A stretch of DNA of 41,651 bases from Sphingomonas sp. (GCA_013361785.1 JABFXK010000019.1:1-41651); one strand, 5' to 3'. Counted from the first letter of the stretch, positions 1-10,795 are shown. The notes: generated from the sequence alone by a model not told the origin. Numbers and translations: made by a program.

Positions 1-172
1 GCCGCTGCGCGTCCAGATTTGGCACAATCGAGGGCGGCCTAACTTTCGTTAATTATCGTCCGGTAACTATCCTCATTATCCCGCTGCGGTTTAACGGAAA
101 CTTAGCGCGGGCGACTCGCCTCGTCCGCCGGGGGTAATGCATTTTCCACGCGAGGCGAGAGGGGCAATTATC
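1..172. other. Left-edge non-coding region upstream of the first gene
   Basis: No gene is supportable here. Short open stretches run in from the left edge and stop by about position 52, so the end of a neighbouring gene is possible but cannot be recognised. The stretch from about 45 to 106 is unusually AT-rich for this window and probably holds the promoter of the secreted-protein gene that starts at 173. Confidence 0.4.
91..106 (+). promoter_or_regulatory. Candidate CtrA-like half-site pair
   Basis: The sequence reads TTAAC, six bases, then TTAGC. That is one mismatch from the alphaproteobacterial CtrA layout TTAAC-N6-TTAAC. It lies 67 bases before the ATG at 173, in a promoter-like AT-rich stretch. 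The match is short, so chance is a real alternative. Confidence 0.25.
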
Positions 173-1204
173 ATGAAGATCCGTGCATTTCTGGCGGCAA
201 CGGCCGCCTTTTCTTGGTCATTTTCAGCGCCGGCGCTGGCCGGAGCACCGATTACGCCGCCGGCGGCGGACGCTGCTAGCGCCGATACGCTGAACGCGAT
301 GACGGCGCAGTGTAATGCGGCCGCCGCAGTCCACGGTCCGGCAACGGGCCCGAACGACCATTGGACCGGGCAATATGTGACAGGTGACGTGACGCTAGGC
401 TCCGGCCCAACGGAGGTCGTCGGCACCAAGGTCGTTGACACCAGCTCGATCCAACCGCTCGGCACCTATGTGCCGTCGGTGAAGGAAATCCGCGGCAACC
501 CGGTCCGCACGGGCGGCAGCGTCAACATGTTCGGCGAGCAGTGGTCGACCGCGGGATATTATCCCGACAGCACCTACAACTATACCGCCAATTACAATTC
601 GACGTTCGCGCACGCCTTCACGTGCAACATCTATCAGGCGGTCTATCACAAGGGTTACACGATCCCGGGCACGTTTCATCCCGCAGTGCCGCCGCAGGGT
701 TGCTACACCAACCCGGGCCACGCGACTTGCGATTTGACCACTCATTATTGCAACAGCTCGGATGCCCCGGGTTGGGGCACTTCCTACGCGAACAACGACA
801 ACTGTCTGTGGCATGAGATCGTGCCTGGTCAGGCTGCCTACAGCGACCCGGACACTGTCGTTCCCGATTCGTGGGATGCGCCAACGCTTGTTGGCAACGA
901 AGCGGGTGGCTCGGTGAACCAGGACCAGACCGACGTCGGTGTGGCGTCATTCGAACCGCACGGCGGCAGAATCAACGTCACTGGCGAGCATGACGACGGC
1001 CAGGTCGTGATCTGCATTTCGCCGGGTTCGAAGGGCGGATCTTGGAAGGCGCAGAACGGCTATGGCGGCGGCAGCTTCACGGGAAGCGGTACGCCGGCAG
1101 CGCCGGGCTGCAACACGCCGTACTTCAAGATCGCGCCGATCACGACAGGAAGCACGACCAGCCAGGGCACCTTCACTTCGGTGCCGCAGTACAATCTGCC
1201 CTGA
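173..1204 (+). CDS. Secreted protein of unknown function, 343 aa, cysteine-containing
   Basis: I do not recognise the family. The ATG at 173 is chosen because it opens directly into a Sec signal peptide (MKIRAFLAATAAFSWSF..., cleavage probably after ALAGA) and has a purine-rich AGAGGGG about 8 bases upstream. An in-frame start at 137 would add 12 residues with no such site. The mature protein is rich in Gly, Thr, Tyr and Asn and has eight cysteines, an even number that would suit disulfides in the periplasm or outside the cell. No lipobox, membrane segment or catalytic motif is visible. The gene stands alone and is followed by a strong GNRA-capped hairpin, so it is probably monocistronic. Confidence 0.75.
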   Translation: MKIRAFLAATAAFSWSFSAPALAGAPITPPAADAASADTLNAMTAQCNAAAAVHGPATGPNDHWTGQYVTGDVTLGSGPTEVVGTKVVDTSSIQPLGTYVPSVKEIRGNPVRTGGSVNMFGEQWSTAGYYPDSTYNYTANYNSTFAHAFTCNIYQAVYHKGYTIPGTFHPAVPPQGCYTNPGHATCDLTTHYCNSSDAPGWGTSYANNDNCLWHEIVPGQAAYSDPDTVVPDSWDAPTLVGNEAGGSVNQDQTDVGVASFEPHGGRINVTGEHDDGQVVICISPGSKGGSWKAQNGYGGGSFTGSGTPAAPGCNTPYFKIAPITTGSTTSQGTFTSVPQYNLP

Positions 1205-1230
1205 GCTGATTACTCCAAACTCGCGTGGAC

Positions 1231-1260
1231 ACCCCCGCCTGGCGCAAGCCGGGTGGGGGT
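1231..1260 (+). terminator. Hairpin with GCAA tetraloop after the first gene
   Basis: A 13-base-pair stem (1231-1243 with 1248-1260, two G-U wobbles) is capped by GCAA at 1244-1247. It starts 27 bases after the stop at 1204. There is no T-tract after it, so it may act as a 3' stabilising structure or a weak terminator rather than a classical intrinsic one. Confidence 0.55.
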
Positions 1261-1394
1261 AACCCGCGCAAGTTAGTCACTGTAGTTCAGCTGCAACGCT
1301 GTCGGAAAAAGCGGCGTCACGAGCGCGAGCTTAGTGCAGTGTAAGAAGCGTTGGCTGCTGCGCCGTGGTAAGTCCGCGTAAAGGGGACACGAAC

Positions 1395-3875
1395 TTGTCG
1401 CTTGAGTCGGGGGCCGGGGGGCTGCACCACCATCATCATCTTACGCGAGCTTGCGTCGGCTTGCTGTTGGCTAGCGCGGCCGCAACGAGTCACGCGTCCG
1501 CCGCGCAGCCTGCCGCTCAACAGCGAGATCAAGAAGCCATCGTGGTCACTGCACCGGTGTTCCGCGACATCCTGCCCGAACGCAGTCTCGAGCAAGATGC
1601 GATCGAGAGCTACGGCGTCAGCACGATCGACGAGTTGCTCGGCTACATCCAGAGTGAGACAGGCAATGACGCCGACCAGCCGCTGATCCTCGTCAACGGC
1701 CAGCGAATCAACAACGTCAACGAGATCGGCGCCTTCCCCGTGGAAGCGCTGCGCAGCGTGCAGGTGCTGCCGCGCGGATCGGCCGTGCGCGCGGGCGGCC
1801 GCCCAGGACAGCGCGTGATCAGCATCACGCTCAAACGCCGCAGCAGAACTGCGACGCTCACTGCCGCGCACAAGCTTGCCACGGAGGGCGACTGGACTGC
1901 CGAGCGAGGAGAAGCGCTGCTCACCAACGTCAGTGGGAATACGCGAGCTAACCTGTCGCTTCGCGGCGGCCGTGAAGACCCGCTGCTCGAGAGCCAACGG
2001 GGGATCATCCAACCGAGCGTGAGCATCCCGTACGCGCTGACGGGCAACGTCATCGGCTTCCCAAACACGAGCGGCGAGATCGATCCCGCCCTGAGCGCGC
2101 GAGCCGGTCAGATCGTGACGGTGGCGCCGTTGCCGGGAGTTGCCACGCCGAGCCTCGCCGACTTCGCCTCGCATGCAAACGTGCCGGCGGTCACCGATCT
2201 GGGCGAGTTCCGCACATTACGGCCGAGAAGTGGCCATTATGACCTCAACGGCAGCTACGCCGCGCCGATCGCCACTTGGCTCAACTCGTCCACGACGGTC
2301 CGGCTGAGCCGCAACGACTCAAATTCGCTTCGCGGATTGGCCAACGCCATCTTCGTGCTTCCCACGAGCAACGCCGCGTCGCCCTTCTCGCGCGCCGTGG
2401 GCCTCGCCTTTTATGGCAACCATCCATTGCATAGCCGCTCGCGGCTCGTGAGCGCGGAGGTCAACGAGACGCTCAACGCCACGTTCGGCCAGTGGACGGC
2501 GAACGTGAACGCAAGACATACCGATTCGAACGAGACCACGAACATCGAGCGGCAATCCGTGTTTGCACCGATCGTGCTCAATGACAGCACCAACCCGTTC
2601 GTCACGGACCTCGCCAGCACCATCGCTCTAGCGAGTGACCGTACTGGCGCGCACAATATCAATAGCCTTGCACAGATAGTCCTCAACGGCCCCGCCGCGA
2701 AGCTGCCGGCCGGGCCGATCCAGGCGACGGCCGAGGGGCGGCTCGGATGGAACAAGCTGCGCTCAACCAGCACCTTCAGCATCTTCGGGAACGGGACTTT
2801 CCGTCGGAACGAGCAATCGATCCGCGGCGCGCTCGATGTTCCGATTGCCAGCCGCGCTAACAATTTCCTGCCCCAGCTCGGCGAACTCAGCGCTGATGGC
2901 GAATACCAGCGCCTCCATTATTCGGATGCGGGATCGCTGGAACATTACGCAGCGGGGCTGACGTGGGAACCGGCCCAGCTGTTGCGGCTACGGGCCGACA
3001 TTGAGAGAACGGACGTGGCGCCCGCGCTTGAACTGCTGGGCGATCCGGTCTTGGAAACACCCGGCGTCCGCGTATTCGATCCGTTGACCGGCCAAACAGT
3101 GGACGTGACCCAGATTACCGGCGGCAATCGCAATTTGAAGCCGGAGAAGGACACAATCAGGCGCGTGAGTGCGCTTCTCCGGCTGCTCCCTAAACTCAAC
3201 CTGCAGCTCAACGCCGAATATACCGATACCGATCGCCGCAACTTTATCTCATCGCTGCCTGAAGCAAGCGCGGCGGTGGAGCTGGCCTTTCCTGATCGCT
3301 TCATCCGCACCAACGGCGTGCTGACTGCGGTCGACCTCAGGCCGGTCAATTTCAACTCCGAGCGGCAGAAGATGCTGAGGTGGGGACTCAGCATGAACAA
3401 GCGGATCGGCGGCACCGACCCCGCCGGGCCAAACGCCGCAGTGAGCGGCCGCTCGAGGACCCCGCCGACATATTTTCAGCTGACCGCCAACCACACGATC
3501 ATCTTTTCCGACGAAATCGTGATCCGGCCCGGACTCGACAGCGTAGACCTCCTGCGGGGCGGCGCAATCGGGATCGGCGGCGGACGGCCGCGGCATCAGA
3601 TCGACGGCACGGCGGCGATTACGTCAGGCGGGATCGGCGCGCGCATTGGGGTGACGTGGCGCGGCCCGAACGAGCTGCTGAGCCGCTTTAACGGCGTCAC
3701 CGACACGCTGCACTTTTCACCGTTGCTGGCGGTGAATCTGCGCGCCTTCGCCGACGTTCACCGGCTGTTGCCCAAACAGAAATGGACGAAGGGATTCCGC
3801 GTGTCGCTCGACGTCATCAATGCCTTCGACCGCCGCCAGAAGGTCCGCGACTCCCTCGGCAACACGCCTCTGTAG
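1395..3875 (+). CDS. TonB-dependent outer-membrane receptor, ended early by an in-frame TAG
   Basis: The protein has a signal peptide, a TonB-box-like IVVTA soon after it, a short plug domain (about residues 60-150, including LILVNGQRINN and VEALRSVQVLPRGSAVRAGG) and a long beta-barrel. It should import an iron chelate or other large substrate using TonB energy; the substrate cannot be told. I prefer TTG at 1395, which follows AAGGGG by 8 bases; GTG at 1365 is the longer alternative. The frame ends at TAG 3873-3875 after 826 residues. Reading on in the same frame gives 21 more residues ending VEIELRKVF and a TAG at 3939-3941. That ending, with terminal Phe, is the expected last strand of a TonB receptor barrel, so the 3873 stop looks like a nonsense mutation or base error. 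A natural run of five His sits just before the signal-peptide core. Confidence 0.85.
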   Translation: MSLESGAGGLHHHHHLTRACVGLLLASAAATSHASAAQPAAQQRDQEAIVVTAPVFRDILPERSLEQDAIESYGVSTIDELLGYIQSETGNDADQPLILVNGQRINNVNEIGAFPVEALRSVQVLPRGSAVRAGGRPGQRVISITLKRRSRTATLTAAHKLATEGDWTAERGEALLTNVSGNTRANLSLRGGREDPLLESQRGIIQPSVSIPYALTGNVIGFPNTSGEIDPALSARAGQIVTVAPLPGVATPSLADFASHANVPAVTDLGEFRTLRPRSGHYDLNGSYAAPIATWLNSSTTVRLSRNDSNSLRGLANAIFVLPTSNAASPFSRAVGLAFYGNHPLHSRSRLVSAEVNETLNATFGQWTANVNARHTDSNETTNIERQSVFAPIVLNDSTNPFVTDLASTIALASDRTGAHNINSLAQIVLNGPAAKLPAGPIQATAEGRLGWNKLRSTSTFSIFGNGTFRRNEQSIRGALDVPIASRANNFLPQLGELSADGEYQRLHYSDAGSLEHYAAGLTWEPAQLLRLRADIERTDVAPALELLGDPVLETPGVRVFDPLTGQTVDVTQITGGNRNLKPEKDTIRRVSALLRLLPKLNLQLNAEYTDTDRRNFISSLPEASAAVELAFPDRFIRTNGVLTAVDLRPVNFNSERQKMLRWGLSMNKRIGGTDPAGPNAAVSGRSRTPPTYFQLTANHTIIFSDEIVIRPGLDSVDLLRGGAIGIGGGRPRHQIDGTAAITSGGIGARIGVTWRGPNELLSRFNGVTDTLHFSPLLAVNLRAFADVHRLLPKQKWTKGFRVSLDVINAFDRRQKVRDSLGNTPL

Positions 3876-3941
3876 TATCAGCCGGCCTATCGCGATCCGC
3901 TCGGCCGGACGGTCGAAATCGAGCTGCGGAAGGTTTTTTAG
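3876..3941 (+). other. Stranded C-terminal codons of the TonB-dependent receptor
   Basis: These 21 codons plus a TAG stop continue the receptor frame past the early stop. They encode a typical last barrel strand finishing in Phe, the signature read by the BAM assembly machinery. Their stop overlaps the stop of the convergent DUF1003 gene in the four bases TTAG, the same arrangement used by two other convergent pairs in this window, which suggests 3939-3941 is the original stop. Confidence 0.7.
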
Positions 3942-4450
3942 CTCAGCTCCGTCTCCTCGATCGCGTCGAGCACCGCCTCCGGCGCGACGCGCTGCTTCAT
4001 CTCTTCGATCTCGTGCTGCTCGGCGGTCGACAGGTCCATCCGCTCGGCGATCATCGATACCAGCTCGACGAGCTTGGTGATCTCCGCCTCGGCGAGCAGG
4101 CTGACCTGAAGGTCGAGCTCGGCGCGGCGGTCCGCGGCTGACGCCATGCGGTTCTGAGTGATGAGGATGAAGGTCGAAAGGAAGATCGCCTCGACCGACG
4201 CGATCATCGCCAGGATGACGAACGTGGGATCCCAGGGTCTCACGACCTGAATCCAGCCGAGATTGGCGACGATCCAGAAACCGTAGATGGCCGCGTGGAC
4301 GTAGACGAATATCAGGCTTCCGGTGAAACGGGTGATCGCGCTCGCCAGCCGCTCCTCGAACTTGGCCTTCGCCTCTTCCTCGGCGCGACGGCGGCGAAGA
4401 GCGTCGATGTTGCGCCTGAGCGCGCTGTTCAGGCTGCGATCGTCGGACAT
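3938..4450 (-). CDS. DUF1003 family inner-membrane protein
   Basis: A 170-residue protein with a charged, coiled-coil-prone N-terminus (about residues 8-40, rich in Arg and Glu), two membrane segments (about 45-65 and 78-102) and a cytoplasmic C-terminal helix. The stretch EAIFLSTFILITQNRMA is characteristic of DUF1003. The function of this family is not established. The ATG at 4450 is chosen because longer starts would run into the promoter and the tRNA-Arg gene. A near-perfect EcfG-type promoter lies just upstream, so it may belong to the general stress response. It faces the TonB receptor gene and their stops overlap. Confidence 0.85.
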   Translation of the reverse strand: MSDDRSLNSALRRNIDALRRRRAEEEAKAKFEERLASAITRFTGSLIFVYVHAAIYGFWIVANLGWIQVVRPWDPTFVILAMIASVEAIFLSTFILITQNRMASAADRRAELDLQVSLLAEAEITKLVELVSMIAERMDLSTAEQHEIEEMKQRVAPEAVLDAIEETELS

Positions 4451-4460
4451 CGGAACTGCC

Positions 4461-4486
4461 AACGAAGGCGGCCGCAGCAGCGTTCC
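4461..4486 (-). promoter_or_regulatory. Candidate EcfG general-stress promoter of the DUF1003 gene
   Basis: On the minus strand GGAAC (4486-4482) is followed after 17 bases by CGTT (4464-4461), ten bases before the ATG. This fits the GGAAC-N16/17-CGTT consensus of EcfG/SigT sigma factors in alphaproteobacteria. I saw no equally good match in the other gaps between genes. The implied leader is only a few bases long. Confidence 0.5.
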
Positions 4487-4495
4487 GGCAAAGAC

Positions 4496-4524
4496 TTGCG
4501 CCTTCTCGCCCGCCCCCCTATGTC
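4496..4524 (+). promoter_or_regulatory. Candidate housekeeping promoter of tRNA-Arg
   Basis: TTGCGC at 4496-4501 and TATGTC at 4519-4524 are separated by 17 bases and would start transcription about 20 bases before the mature 5' end of the tRNA. The spacing is ideal and the hexamers moderate. Confidence 0.4.
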
Positions 4525-4551
4525 GCGCCCCTGCCGTTTTCCGGCACCCGT

Positions 4552-4628
4552 GCGCCCGTAGCTCAGCTGGATAGAGCACCAGACTACGAATCTGGGGGTC
4601 AGAGGTTCGAATCCTTTCGGGCGCGCCA
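4552..4628 (+). tRNA. tRNA-Arg (anticodon ACG)
   Basis: A 77-base cloverleaf: acceptor arm GCGCCCG pairs with CGGGCGC (4618-4624), D-arm GCTC...GAGC, anticodon stem CCAGA/TCTGG around loop CTACGAA, T-loop TTCGAAT, discriminator G and an encoded CCA at 4626-4628. Anticodon ACG, normally edited to ICG, reads CGN arginine codons. No integrase gene or duplicated tRNA end is seen, so it is not in use as an integration site here. Confidence 0.97.
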
Positions 4629-4650
4629 TTTTCCTTTTACAGCCTTGGCG

Positions 4651-6167
<1,517 letters not shown>

Positions 6168-6255
6168 TCAGGCAAGCGCCGGCGCCCTCACTTGTTCGCC
6201 GTCGCCAACAGTGACATCCTGCGCCGGTGCCGAGGCCTGTCGAAGGGGTGCTGCC

Positions 6256-6699
6256 ATGTCATTCCCACGCGTGCTTGGACTTTGGGCCATTATCGCGGCC
6301 GGTGCCTGCGGTTCCACATACGCAGCCAATATCGGCTCCCCAGCACCAGTCCTCTACCTCAAGGGCACGGAACCTTATTACGCTGGAGGCAAGAACTGGA
6401 TTCGCTACGAATATGACGTGCTCAACAAGGACAAATATGCGCCCGCGATGTTCGCTGCGGCGCCAAGCCTTCCGCCCTGCGGGCTCAACACGAACGCATC
6501 GCGCACCTGGGTCGACATCCTCGATGAGCACGGCAACCGGCTCTACGGATTTTGTGCGCTCGGCTCACCCAGCGATCTCGGCAAGATCTGGGTCTCGTTT
6601 GAGGAAGGCGTGGTGCCTCCGAGCTGGATCTACATCGAGCTGAACGACCGGCAGACGAACACCGTCTATAAATCGAACATGGCCGATACGGTGCTTTAG
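6256..6699 (+). CDS. Small exported protein of unknown function, 147 aa
   Basis: The start at 6256 is supported by AAGGGG (6243-6248) seven bases upstream and by a following signal peptide (MSFPRVLGLWAIIAAGACGS, cleavage probably near STYA). A Cys within the hydrophobic end could make it a lipoprotein, but the lipobox is poor. The mature part has two Cys (PPCGLN and GFCALG) that could form a disulfide, and a mixed sequence with many aromatics suggesting a small beta fold. I recognise no family. It diverges from hemB and its stop overlaps that of the convergent MATE gene (TTAG at 6696-6699). Confidence 0.7.
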   Translation: MSFPRVLGLWAIIAAGACGSTYAANIGSPAPVLYLKGTEPYYAGGKNWIRYEYDVLNKDKYAPAMFAAAPSLPPCGLNTNASRTWVDILDEHGNRLYGFCALGSPSDLGKIWVSFEEGVVPPSWIYIELNDRQTNTVYKSNMADTVL

Positions 6700-8162
6700 C
6701 CCGCCGGATTGAGCGCCCCGCCCGGCTCTCGCGTCGCAAGCGCTTCCTCGGTGCATTCCTCGCTGTCCGGCCGCTCGCCGACGGTCATCCGGGCCTTCTT
6801 CCAGCCGCCGTGGACATAGAAACCGACCGCGAGCGCCAGGTTGATGAACGATGTGACCGGGAAGCTCGTCCAGATCGCGTCGGCGTGAAGCCAGTGATAG
6901 GTCGCGAAGATGTAGCCGAAGCGCACCGGCACCATTCCGACGGCGAGCACGATCAGCGGTATCCATACCGCGCCGTTCGCGCGGACCGTGCCGAACAGCA
7001 CCATCAGCACCCCGTACAGCAGGAAGTTCCAGGTGGCGATCAGATGGATATGGCGGGCGATCGGTAGCGCCGGGCTGTCACCGCCCATGAACAATGCGAG
7101 CACGGAACGGTCCGCGAGCGTGAGGCCGACGATCATCGCCGCGGTGATCGCCAGCGTCTGATAAATACCGATGCGCGTGATGCGGCCGACGCGGTCCCAC
7201 AGCCCTGCGCCGATATTCTGCGCCGCCATGGCGCTGACCGCCGCGCCCAAGGCCATCGCGGGCATCTGCACATAGGTCCACAGCTGAAGCGCGACCCCGA
7301 AAGCGGCCGTCGTGTCCACGCCCTCGCGGTTGACCAGTCCGATCAGCGCCAGCGCCGACAAGGAGATGATGATCATCTGAAGGCCCATGGGAAAGCCCTT
7401 GACGATGATCGTCTTCATGATCGCGATGTCGCACCACAGGTAGCGCAGCTCTCCGCCGCGCAGCCGCAGCGGCAGGTCCTTGATGTAGATGTAGGCGACG
7501 AGGCCGAAGAGGCTGACGTAATTGCCCACCAGCGTCGACATTGCCGACCCGGCAATGCCCATCCGCGGAAAGGGCCCCCAGCCGCGGATGAAGAAGGGGT
7601 TGAGCCCGCTGTCGAGCACCACCGCGACGACCATGAACCACAAGGGCGTCATGCTGTCGCCCGCGCCGCGAAGCGACATCATCATCAGCGTCAGCAGCAG
7701 AAGCGCCGGCATCGCGAGGAAGATCACGCGAAGGTAAGCGAGCGCGAGCGGGGCGGCGCCGCCCGGAGTTCCGAGCAGCTTCAATATGTCCGCCGACAGG
7801 AAATAGCCGGCGAGGCCGATTCCGATGGAGATCAGCGCGAAGCTGCCCATCGCGGTGCCGAACACCTTGCGGGCATCCTCGACGTCCTTCCGTCCCCAGG
7901 CCTGTCCGACGAGGATCGTCGCGGCCATGCCGAATCCGAACACGAAGGCGGTGAGGAGGAACATCACCATGTTCGCGTTCGACGTCGCGGCGAGCGCGCC
8001 CTCGCCGATGAACCGCCCGACCCAGATCGCGTTGATCGTGCCGTTGAGCGACTGGAGGATCGAGCTGGCGAGCGTCGGAAGCGCGAACTTGAGCAGGGTC
8101 GAGCCGATGTTTCCCTGCGTGAGGTCGCCGCGTGCGCGCTTACGCTGTGCTGCGTCTGCCAT
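6696..8162 (-). CDS. MATE family multidrug/cation antiporter
   Basis: A 488-residue inner-membrane protein with about twelve hydrophobic helices in two MatE halves. The N-half begins LLKFALPTLASSILQSLNGTINAIWVGRFIGEGALAA and contains the loop ATILVGQAWGRKD typical of the family; the C-half repeats the pattern from about residue 245. These proteins export drugs or metabolites using Na+ or H+. The hydrophilic C-terminal tail (about 30 residues) has no known domain. The ATG at 8162 follows GGAG by a few bases, only 11 bases after the valS stop, so it is probably co-transcribed with valS. The substrate is unknown. Confidence 0.93.
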   Translation of the reverse strand: MADAAQRKRARGDLTQGNIGSTLLKFALPTLASSILQSLNGTINAIWVGRFIGEGALAATSNANMVMFLLTAFVFGFGMAATILVGQAWGRKDVEDARKVFGTAMGSFALISIGIGLAGYFLSADILKLLGTPGGAAPLALAYLRVIFLAMPALLLLTLMMMSLRGAGDSMTPLWFMVVAVVLDSGLNPFFIRGWGPFPRMGIAGSAMSTLVGNYVSLFGLVAYIYIKDLPLRLRGGELRYLWCDIAIMKTIIVKGFPMGLQMIIISLSALALIGLVNREGVDTTAAFGVALQLWTYVQMPAMALGAAVSAMAAQNIGAGLWDRVGRITRIGIYQTLAITAAMIVGLTLADRSVLALFMGGDSPALPIARHIHLIATWNFLLYGVLMVLFGTVRANGAVWIPLIVLAVGMVPVRFGYIFATYHWLHADAIWTSFPVTSFINLALAVGFYVHGGWKKARMTVGERPDSEECTEEALATREPGGALNPAG

Positions 8163-8173
8163 TTGCTCTCCGC

Positions 8174-10795
8174 CTAGCCGAGCCTCTCCAACGCGGCACG
8201 CAAGCGTTCGGCTTCGGCGGCCTTGGCCTCATGATCCGACCGCGCCTTCTCGACAGCCTCGGGCTTCGCGCGCTCGGTGAAGTTCGGATTGGCGAGGCGT
8301 TGCGCGAGACTGTCGCGCTCGTTTTCGGCAGCAGCGGCGGCCTTGTCCAGGCGCGCCTTTTCGGCGCCCACATCGATGACTCCTTCGAGCGGAAGCGCGA
8401 AGGTCGCTTCATCGACCACCACTTGCGCCGCGCCCGATCCGGGGAAGGTCGAGAGCTGAATAGATTCGAGGCGCGCGAGGCGCGAGACCATGGAGTGATT
8501 GCGGTCCAGCCGGCCGGCCGTCTCGCTGGACGCATCCGCGGCGAAGAGGTTGAGCTTTGCCGACGGCGGGACGTTTAATTCCGTCCGCGCCGACCGCACT
8601 TCGCTGACCAGCCGGACGAGCCAGTCCATCTCCCGCTTCGCGTGCGGATCGACCTGCGCCTGCGGGTCAGGCCATTTGGCCACGATCAGCTCGTACGGGC
8701 GCTCGCCCATGGCGCTCCATAGCTCCTCGGTGATGAACGGCATCAGGGGGTGGAGCATCACCAGGATCTGGTCGAAGGCCCAGGACGCGACGCGCTTGGT
8801 CTCCTCGTCGAACGCGCCCTTCACCAGCTCGACATACCAGTCGCAGAAGGTGCCCCAGACGAAATGGTAGATGGCGTCGGCCATCTCGTCGTAGCGAAGC
8901 TCGTCGAACGCGGCGTTGAGCTTCGCCAGCGTCTCCACCACCTCACCGATGATCCAGCGATTGACCGGCAGCTCCGCCGCAGGCGCGGCAATGCTGTCGC
9001 TGGCGCCGACGCCGTTCATCTGCAGGAAGCGCGCCGCGTTCCAGATCTTGGTCGCAAAGTTGCGGTAGCCCTCGACGCGCTTCTCATCGAGCTTGATGTC
9101 GCGACCCTGGCTTTCCATCGCCGCGAGCGTGAAGCGGAGCGCGTCGGCGCCATATTTATCGATCAGGCCGAGCGGGTCGACGGTGTTGCCCTTCGACTTG
9201 GACATCTTCGCGCCCTGCGCGTCGCGCACCAAGCCGTGGAGGTAGAGCGTCTTCCACGGCGCCTCACCCATGAATTCGATCCCCTGCATCGCCATGCGCG
9301 CATCCCAGAAGAAGAGGATGTCGAAGCCGGAGATCAGCACGTCGTTGGGGTAATGACGCTTCAGGTCCTCGGTCTCCTCGGGCCAGCCGAGCGTCGCGAA
9401 CGGCCACAGCGCCGACGAGAACCAGGTGTCGAGCACGTCCTCGTCCTGGTGGACAGGCTTGCCGCCCGCCTGCGCCCTCGCCTCCTCCTCGGTCTCCGCC
9501 ACGAAAACGTGGCCGTCCTCCGCGTACCACGCCGGGATTCGGTGCCCCCACCAGAGCTGGCGCGAGACGCACCAGGGCTGGATGTTCTCGAGCCAGTTGT
9601 ACCAGGTCTTCTTCCACGTCTCGGGAACGACGCGGATGTCGCCCTTCTTCACCGCCTGGAGCGCGGGAAGCGCGAGCTTGGCGGCGTCGACATACCATTG
9701 GTCGGTGAGCCAGGGCTCAATCACCACGCCCGAGCGGTCGCCGAAGGGGGTCGGGATCACGCGGTCCTCAACGCGGACGAGCGCGCCTTCATCTTCGAGC
9801 TTCGCGACAACGGCTTTGCGCGCGTCCTCTCGGCTGAGCCCGAGCAGGTCCTGCGGAATGAAGCCGTCCTGCGTCTGCACGACGACGGCCTGCGCATCGA
9901 ACATGTTGAGCATGTCGGCGGGCTTGAACCCGGCGCGCTTGCCGACCTCATAATCGTTGAAGTCGTGGCCCGGCGTGATCTTGACCGCGCCGGAGCCGAG
10001 CTCGGGATCGGCATGCTCGTCGGCGATGATCGGGATCAGCCGGCCGGTGATCGGATGCTTGATCTGCTTGCCGATCAGCGCGCGATAGCGCTCGTCCTCG
10101 GGGTGCACCGCCACGGCCATGTCGGCGAGCATCGTCTCGGGGCGCGTGGTCGCCACCTGGATCGCGCCGCTGTCGTCTGCGAGCGGGTAGCTCAAGGTCC
10201 AGAACTTGCCCTGGACGTCCTTGGTCTCGACCTCGAGGTCGCTGATCGCGGTCTGGAACTTCGGGTCCCAGTTCACCAGGCGCTTGTCGCGATAGATGAG
10301 GTCGCGCTTGTAGAGCTCGACGAAGACGTAAGTGACCGCGCGCTGGTAACGCTCGTCCATCGTGAAGCGCTCGTGGCGCCAGTCGCAGCTCGCCCCGAGC
10401 CGTCGGAGCTGCTTGGTGATCGCTCCGCCCGACTGGTTCTTCCAGTCCCACACGATCTCGAGGAACGCCTCGCGCCCGAGTTCCTGCCGCTTCAGCCCCT
10501 GCCCGGCGATCGTCCGCTCGACGACCATCTGCGTCGCGATCCCGGCATGGTCGGTGCCGACCACCCAGAGCGCATCCTTGCCCAACATGCGCTCGCGCCG
10601 GGTCAGCACGTCCTGGAGCGTGTTGTCGAGCGCGTGGCCGATGTGGAGCGACCCGGTGACGTTGGGCGGCGGCATGACGATCGTCCACGGCGTTGCGTCC
10701 GGCCGATCGGGACGGAAGAGGCCGCGACTCTCCCAATGCTCGTACCAGCGCTGCTCGATCGCGGCGGGGTCGAAGGTCTTGGGGAGGTCGGTCAT
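8174..10795 (-). CDS. valS: Valyl-tRNA synthetase
   Basis: An 873-residue class I aminoacyl-tRNA synthetase that charges tRNA-Val in the cytoplasm. HIGH is at residues 51-54 ([13 protein letters not shown]) and KMSKS at 530-534. Between them lies the CP1 editing domain that removes mischarged threonine. An anticodon-binding region follows and a C-terminal coiled coil rich in Ala, Glu and Arg (about 805-873) contacts the tRNA. Length is normal and the frame intact. It is the fifth gene in a minus-strand run after pcm, tolC, popZ and the S9 peptidase, and the MATE gene follows. Confidence 0.97.
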   Translation of the reverse strand: MTDLPKTFDPAAIEQRWYEHWESRGLFRPDRPDATPWTIVMPPPNVTGSLHIGHALDNTLQDVLTRRERMLGKDALWVVGTDHAGIATQMVVERTIAGQGLKRQELGREAFLEIVWDWKNQSGGAITKQLRRLGASCDWRHERFTMDERYQRAVTYVFVELYKRDLIYRDKRLVNWDPKFQTAISDLEVETKDVQGKFWTLSYPLADDSGAIQVATTRPETMLADMAVAVHPEDERYRALIGKQIKHPITGRLIPIIADEHADPELGSGAVKITPGHDFNDYEVGKRAGFKPADMLNMFDAQAVVVQTQDGFIPQDLLGLSREDARKAVVAKLEDEGALVRVEDRVIPTPFGDRSGVVIEPWLTDQWYVDAAKLALPALQAVKKGDIRVVPETWKKTWYNWLENIQPWCVSRQLWWGHRIPAWYAEDGHVFVAETEEEARAQAGGKPVHQDEDVLDTWFSSALWPFATLGWPEETEDLKRHYPNDVLISGFDILFFWDARMAMQGIEFMGEAPWKTLYLHGLVRDAQGAKMSKSKGNTVDPLGLIDKYGADALRFTLAAMESQGRDIKLDEKRVEGYRNFATKIWNAARFLQMNGVGASDSIAAPAAELPVNRWIIGEVVETLAKLNAAFDELRYDEMADAIYHFVWGTFCDWYVELVKGAFDEETKRVASWAFDQILVMLHPLMPFITEELWSAMGERPYELIVAKWPDPQAQVDPHAKREMDWLVRLVSEVRSARTELNVPPSAKLNLFAADASSETAGRLDRNHSMVSRLARLESIQLSTFPGSGAAQVVVDEATFALPLEGVIDVGAEKARLDKAAAAAENERDSLAQRLANPNFTERAKPEAVEKARSDHEAKAAEAERLRAALERLG

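Noticed and set aside
1423-1440. Five-histidine run in the receptor N-terminus as an engineered tag
   Set aside because: It lies just before the hydrophobic core of a natural signal peptide in ordinary codon context, with no vector sequence around it.
3873-3875. Programmed stop-codon readthrough or pyrrolysine at the receptor TAG
   Set aside because: No pyl genes or readthrough structure are visible, and selenocysteine uses TGA, not TAG. The nearby selO gene does not imply selenocysteine use. A mutation or base error is simpler.
4552-4628. tRNA-Arg as an integration site for a mobile element
   Set aside because: No integrase, no repeated tRNA 3' end and no foreign-looking genes follow it. 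The same holds for tRNA-Cys at 18593-18666.
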